Shown: positions 6,307-9,070 of the stretch, one piece after another
Layout of the letters: each line of letters opens with the position of its first letter
How positions within the stretch are numbered: the stretch's first letter is position 1
From: Nitrospinota bacterium
GTDB taxonomy: Bacteria; Nitrospinota_A; UBA7883; JACRLM01
Assembly: GCA_015231995.1 (NCBI GenBank)
Contig: JADGAO010000007.1
Coordinates: 20,320 to 29,389, forward strand
Direction: 5' to 3'
DNA: 9,070 bases
Position numbers and translations under genes: made by a program
Notes under the pieces: model-generated
The model's input: only the letters and a program-made list of their open reading frames with translations
What the model was told of the DNA's origin: nothing
Databases searched by the model: none

Positions 6307-6322
6307 GACTCCCCCCCCCCAT
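6307..6322 (-). promoter_or_regulatory. Poly-G tract forming the kinase ribosome-binding site, with an overlapping upstream ATG
   Basis: The mRNA reads ATG, then G-rich sequence ending GGGAGTC directly before the ATG at 6306. The tract is ten G (6320-6311). It supplies the only Shine-Dalgarno-like sequence, ending unusually close to the start. Its first G completes an upstream ATG (6322-6320), 16 nt before the real one. At the present length that ATG opens a 12-codon out-of-frame ORF ending at TAA (6284); losing one G or gaining two would put it in frame with the kinase. Confidence 0.5.
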
Positions 6323-6377
6323 TTACGCGAAAGACTTTGTTTGCCTGGTCGGCGCTTCAACTGGATTTAGCCATAAA

Positions 6378-6405
6378 GCTATAACGTATCGGCTATTGAA
6401 GTCAA
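6378..6405 (-). promoter_or_regulatory. Sigma70-type promoter for the kinase-PilZ operon
   Basis: On the minus strand TTGACT (6405-6400, five of six bases of the -35 consensus) is followed after 16 bp by TATAGC (6383-6378, four of six). The start of transcription would fall near 6371, giving a leader of about 65 nt before the kinase ATG at 6306. The divergent isomerase gene lies about 180 bp away. Confidence 0.5.
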
Positions 6406-6495
6406 GAAAATGACCGCGCTTGGCTGTAACGATATATCGCAAGAACAAGCCGTTCCGCCTGTCGGGGTACAGAGGGACTGAAATTGACGCAACGC

Positions 6496-6511
6496 GCAAA
6501 TTGGAATTTGC
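6496..6511. promoter_or_regulatory. Perfect palindrome in the divergent spacer, candidate operator
   Basis: GCAAATTGGAATTTGC has two 7-bp arms around a GG centre. It lies 71 bp before the isomerase ATG, a usual place for a dimeric regulator to bind. I do not recognise the motif as that of a known regulator. No convincing -35/-10 pair for the isomerase could be assigned next to it. Confidence 0.35.
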
Positions 6512-6582
6512 AATTGGCTGGAATAGGGATTAAGCTTAATGGTTATCTTTATCGCTTTATATCTGGAGGCTAAAAGCACACA

Positions 6583-7710
6583 ATGGCTTTACGAATTTCT
6601 ATCGCGATCGTCGTCCTTGCGTTGGTGGGAGGGTCGCTGGTCATAAGTTTCGGCGGTTTTGGCTCTGGCTCCGACGTCAAAGGGGCAGATAAAAAGCCCG
6701 CCGAAAGCGCGCCTGGAGAACCAAAACCCGAGTTTGCGCTCGGCAAAACAGTGGGGCACGGCGACGTCCACACGCCCGAAACGTCCGTAAAAGTGGATTT
6801 CAACTCCATTCCCGAAATCATCGGTGAGGTCAACGGCGTGCCCGTTAAGCGCGACCTGCTTGTCCGCACGCTTAAAAGCGTTGAAAAAACCCACTCGATG
6901 ACCGGCCAGGTTCTCACACAGGAAAAGCTCGACCAGATAAAAACCGCCGTGGTGGACAACATCCTCAATTCCGAAGTACTCCTCCACCAGGCCGGGGTCG
7001 AAAAGATAGCCGCCGACCCGGAGAAGGCAAAGGAAAACTACGAGCAGTTCAGAAAACAGTTCCCCAACGAAGAGGCGTTTAAAGAGCTTCTTAAAGCGCA
7101 GGACATGACCGAGGAAGAAGTTAAAAAGGAGTTCGAGAGAAGCTCCGTATTGCGGGCTTTGCTCGAGAAAAACATTTTCAGCAAAATAACCGTCTCCCAG
7201 GAGGAGACACGCAAATATTACGATACGAACAAGGCGGAGTTCGAGCGCAAGGAATCCGTCCACGCCTCCCACATACTCGCCAGGATAACCGCTTCGGCCG
7301 ACCCGAAGGCCAACGAAGAGTCCAAGGCCAACGCCAAAAAGAAGATCGAGGAAGTGGAGAAAAAACTCAAGGGCGGGGCGGATTTCGCCAAGCTTGCGAC
7401 GGAAATGAGCGAAGACCCGGGTAGCGCGCCCAAAGGCGGAGACCTCGGCTTTTTCACGAAGGGGCAGATGGTGCCTGTTTTCGAGAAAACCGCTTTCGAG
7501 CTTGAGGCGGGTAAAATCTCTCCGATAGTGGAGAGCGAGTTCGGCTTTCACATATTGAAAGTGTGGGAGAAGAAACCGGCCGGAATGATTCCCTTCGAAG
7601 AGGCCAGCAAAACGATCGAAGGAAAGCTCAAGTCGCAAATCGCCAACGTCAAGACGAAGGAATACCTGGCCGACCTGAAGGCCAAACTCAAAGTCAAAAA
7701 GCTTATCTGA
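6583..7710 (+). CDS. Membrane-anchored SurA/PrsA-like parvulin peptidyl-prolyl cis-trans isomerase
   Basis: A 375-residue periplasmic foldase or chaperone for secreted and outer-membrane proteins. Residues 4-23 are a hydrophobic stretch (RISIAIVVLALVGGSLVISF) with no lipobox cysteine, so it is an N-terminal anchor or an uncleaved signal. A Gly/Pro-rich linker runs to about residue 72. Residues ~76-205 (EIIGEVNGVPVKRDLL onward) form the SurA-N-like helical chaperone region. Residues ~225-330 are a parvulin domain with VHASHILAR, DFAKLATEMSEDPGSAPKGG, DLGFFTKGQMVPVFEKTAF and FGFHILKVWEKK, all family hallmarks. A Lys-rich helical tail follows. There is one parvulin repeat, unlike the two of E. 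coli SurA. GGAGG at 6565-6569 is 13 nt before the ATG, longer than usual. It appears to be a single-gene unit, divergent from the kinase and closed by the terminator at 7731. PpiD- and PrsA-type proteins are alternatives within the family. Confidence 0.9.
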   Translation: MALRISIAIVVLALVGGSLVISFGGFGSGSDVKGADKKPAESAPGEPKPEFALGKTVGHGDVHTPETSVKVDFNSIPEIIGEVNGVPVKRDLLVRTLKSVEKTHSMTGQVLTQEKLDQIKTAVVDNILNSEVLLHQAGVEKIAADPEKAKENYEQFRKQFPNEEAFKELLKAQDMTEEEVKKEFERSSVLRALLEKNIFSKITVSQEETRKYYDTNKAEFERKESVHASHILARITASADPKANEESKANAKKKIEEVEKKLKGGADFAKLATEMSEDPGSAPKGGDLGFFTKGQMVPVFEKTAFELEAGKISPIVESEFGFHILKVWEKKPAGMIPFEEASKTIEGKLKSQIANVKTKEYLADLKAKLKVKKLI

Positions 7711-7730
7711 CATAGAGTATCTGAACGTTT

Positions 7731-7768
7731 AAAAGCGGGGGTTTCCGACGAAACCCCCGCTTTTTTTT
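7731..7768 (+). terminator. Strong intrinsic terminator of the isomerase gene
   Basis: AAAAGCGGGGGTTT (7731-7744) pairs perfectly with 7751-7764 around the loop CCGACG. The U-run extends to eight T (7761-7768). It begins 20 bp after the isomerase stop codon. The A-rich left arm could also serve the convergent DUF1848 transcript from the other side. Confidence 0.93.
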
Positions 7769-7798
7769 GATTAAGCAGGATTGACCGGAGGCGCAAAT

Positions 7799-7902
7799 GT
7801 TGTCATCCTGAGGGAGGCCCTAGAGACCGAAGGATCAAAGTATAATAGAACATTCTATTTTATAGATTCTTCACTACGCTTTTCTTCGTTCAGAATGACA
7901 AC
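7799..7902. mobile_element. MITE-like element with 13-bp terminal inverted repeats, no transposase
   Basis: About 104 bp bounded by GTTGTCATCCTGA (7799-7811) and TCAGAATGACAAC (7890-7902), inverted repeats differing at one base. The centre holds an AT-rich palindrome, AATAGAACATTCTATT (7844-7859). Left and right halves carry the related blocks GAAGGATC and GATTCTTC. It is too short to encode a protein. A half copy sits at 3927-3964. Its right end is the last base of the DUF1848 stop codon. Mobility is inferred from the end structure and copy number; no target-site duplication was clear. Confidence 0.65.
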
Positions 7903-8798
7903 TATTTTTCAACTGTCCGCCCCCCCAGCGACATGTCCTCCCTCTTCGTCCCTTTCATCTTCGCAAGGCTAATTTCGCGGGACCTGCTGGCGTAACAATA
8001 GGCGCAACCGAGCGGGCATGTGTCATACGCCCCGATATCGCGCGATGCCCTGCATCCGCATCCGGCCCGTGTCGGCGCGGGTGGAAGACGGCGCAAATCC
8101 TTCCCCGTCACTTGCGACAACCGGACGGAATCCACACACGACGCACGGGGTATTTCGTGGCCCTCAACATCCGGCTCGCAACAGGCCGCAATCCGCAGAC
8201 CGCGCGAGCGCGCAACGTCGCCCATCGCTATTGCGAACGCCTTCATCTCCCCTGCGGATGGATTATCAGCCGTAAGCCCACGGCTTTGCAGGACGGGGTT
8301 GAGGTTGCGGTCAACTTTCCTGTACCAGTCCACGAACGACATCACGCAGGCGTCGGTGGCGCCGTTCAACCCATCGGCGATCATGGAGATGTTCTTCATG
8401 TGCCACTCGTAATCTGTGGCCGATGTCAGGATAATCGGGTCATACCGCCATACCACCGTCTTCGGCCCGAAAAGGCCGCATAGCTCATGCGCGGTTTTCA
8501 CCGCGAGGCTCACGGCGGGCGACGACCTCTCCAGAAACCTCGGATACCCGTTGATCGTGAACTGGCAATAGAACCGGTAGCCCATATCGTGAAGGCGTTT
8601 GAGATTTTCGATCATCGGGCGGTAGTTGCGCGACCAGAAGACGATCCCGTCAACGTCGGAAAGTTTCAGCGAAACAGTGTCAACCTTTCCGCTGAACGGG
8701 TTCATCACACGGCATTCGCCCTTTTCGATCTTGTCCATGAACCACGCGCCGTAGATGGCGGGGATGTCTGTTCTGCGGGATGCGGAGATTACGGGCAT
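7902..8798 (-). CDS. DUF1848 family protein with C-terminal radical-SAM-like cysteine motif
   Basis: A 298-residue, probably cytoplasmic protein of unknown function. It begins MPVISASRRTDIPAIYGAWF, the signature start of DUF1848, and continues with GIVFWSRNYRPM (51-62), YRFYCQFTINGYPRFLE (74-90), VVWRYDPIILT (115-125) and MSFVDWYRKV (153-162). Near the C-terminus are C247 and C249 followed by C261-x3-C265-x2-C268 in CPLGCAYCYA, the spacing that binds the 4Fe-4S cluster in radical SAM enzymes, though those usually carry it near the N-terminus. Length looks normal for the family. The SD GAGGG (8810-8806) lies 7 nt before the ATG, a good fit. The stop codon coincides with the end of the MITE-like element, so the last residues could have been altered by insertion. 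No functional partner adjoins it. Iron-sulfur binding is likely; the reaction is unknown. Confidence 0.88.
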   Translation of the reverse strand: MPVISASRRTDIPAIYGAWFMDKIEKGECRVMNPFSGKVDTVSLKLSDVDGIVFWSRNYRPMIENLKRLHDMGYRFYCQFTINGYPRFLERSSPAVSLAVKTAHELCGLFGPKTVVWRYDPIILTSATDYEWHMKNISMIADGLNGATDACVMSFVDWYRKVDRNLNPVLQSRGLTADNPSAGEMKAFAIAMGDVARSRGLRIAACCEPDVEGHEIPRASCVDSVRLSQVTGKDLRRLPPAPTRAGCGCRASRDIGAYDTCPLGCAYCYASRSREISLAKMKGTKREDMSLGGRTVEK

Positions 8799-8804
8799 GG
8801 CTTT

Positions 8805-8898
8805 ACCCTCGCCCCTTGCGGGAGAGAGCTTGCCCTGAGTCCTTCGAAGGGGTGGCCCCTTCGTTTACACTCAGGGTAAACTCCGGCCGGGTGAGGGT
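8805..8898. repeat. Nested three-tier inverted repeat upstream of the DUF1848 gene
   Basis: Outer arms are ACCCTCGCCC (8805-8814) and GGGTGAGGGT (8889-8898), paired with one G-T wobble. Middle arms are CCCTGAGT (8833-8840) and ACTCAGGG (8869-8876). Inner arms are CGAAGGGG (8845-8852) and CCCCTTCG (8856-8863) around TGG. The outer left arm contains the DUF1848 ribosome-binding site. TGCCCTGAG recurs at 9048-9056, so this is a repeat family. Confidence 0.7.
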
Positions 8899-8922
8899 GT
8901 GAAAAAAGTTTCCGCTCGTCGT

Positions 8923-8998
8923 GGCGTTCTTCACCCCGACGTCTTTGCTTATCAAATACACTTCATTTAGGAGTCCGAGGTGAAGAACGCCTCGGACT
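8923..8998. repeat. Overlapping inverted repeats able to form alternative hairpins
   Basis: GGCGTTCTTCACC (8923-8935) is the perfect 13-bp complement of GGTGAAGAACGCC (8979-8991). The second arm also lies inside another perfect hairpin: AGTCCGAGG (8972-8980) with CCTCGGACT (8990-8998), loop TGAAGAACG. The two foldings exclude each other. No gene follows on the plus strand within the window; on the minus strand this would be a leader of the DUF1848 transcript. Confidence 0.6.
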
Positions 8999-9000
8999 GC
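8982..9000 (-). repeat. Short repeat, GTCCGAGGCG core (copy 3)
   Basis: Read on the minus strand it is GCAGTCCGAGGCGTTCTTC, related to the copies at 755-773 and 3725-3743 and lying 15 bp from a two-hairpin unit. It overlaps the right arm of the hairpin described at 8972-8998, so part of the match may reflect that palindrome. Confidence 0.4.
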
Positions 9001-9014
9001 ATGAATCCAAGTTT

Positions 9015-9045
9015 GTCCCCCTTAGTAAGGGGGACCGCCACGGGG
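9015..9045 (-). repeat. Truncated two-hairpin repeat unit
   Basis: Hairpin 1 is intact (GTCCCCCTT 9015-9023 with 9027-9035, loop AGT) and keeps the outer TTTGTCCCCC flank of the other copies. The following CGCCAC starts hairpin 2 of the pair-2 type, but the partner GTGGCG is missing. The sequence turns instead into another repeat (TGCCCTGAG at 9048), so the unit was interrupted or recombined. Confidence 0.7.
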
Positions 9046-9070
9046 CCTGCCCTGAGCGAAGCCGAAGGGT

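Noticed and set aside
6307..6360. Kinase start at the in-frame TTG at 6360, adding 18 residues
   Set aside because: It has no SD, would lie only about 11 nt after the predicted transcription start, and adds a stretch coded by the G-tract (KWGGGV). The ATG at 6306 has a G-rich SD.
6501..6511. Sigma54 promoter suggested by TTGG followed by TTGCA
   Set aside because: The GG and GC elements are about 5 bp apart instead of 10; the sequence is better described as the palindrome at 6496-6511.
6589..7713. A 374-codon open frame antisense to almost the whole isomerase gene
   Set aside because: The plus frame has clear SurA and parvulin motifs, a GGAGG upstream and a terminator downstream. The antisense product matches no family and is explained by GC-rich third positions and avoidance of certain codons.

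Overview
The window reads as chromosomal DNA of a Gram-negative (diderm) bacterium. It is GC-rich by eye, encodes ADP-heptose (LPS inner-core) enzymes, and its intergenic spaces are full of small hairpin repeats. The cysteine-rich 'two-CW'-type kinase and the repeat-laden spacers are features I associate with Desulfobacterota, Nitrospirota or Nitrospinota-like lineages, but no rRNA or other marker fixes the taxon, so this is inference.

Layout, left to right. (1) The minus strand carries gmhB (cut by the left edge) and, upstream of it, gmhA. These are two enzymes of the heptose branch of LPS synthesis, separated by about 320 bp holding an inverted pair of two-hairpin repeats. (2) Divergent from gmhA is a plus-strand stand-alone cupin resembling the mannose-6-phosphate isomerase domain of ManC. 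It converges with only 12 bp to spare on nadE, a glutamine-dependent NAD synthetase. (3) After a repeat-filled gap, the minus strand carries a translationally coupled pair: a soluble CheA-like kinase (Cys-rich two-CW domain, PAS-like region, Hpt, HATPase, no CheW domain) followed by a PilZ protein with an ATGA overlap. A run of ten G lies in the kinase ribosome-binding site. (4) Divergent from the kinase is a membrane-anchored SurA/PrsA-like parvulin peptidyl-prolyl isomerase, ended by a strong intrinsic terminator. (5) A MITE-like element then abuts the stop codon of a minus-strand DUF1848 protein that has a radical-SAM-like CX3CX2C motif at its C-terminus. (6) The right end is non-coding and packed with nested inverted repeats.

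The genes are mostly envelope and central metabolism (heptose, mannose, NAD, periplasmic folding). The least ordinary part is the kinase-PilZ pair: a probable redox- or metal-sensing phosphorelay component coupled to a c-di-GMP receptor, with a homopolymer tract placed where slippage would change its translation. The second notable layer is the repeats. At least three families recur between genes, and one shows paired (compensatory) base changes between copies, which implies that the folded hairpins matter. No CRISPR array, complete tRNA, rRNA or transposase gene was seen.
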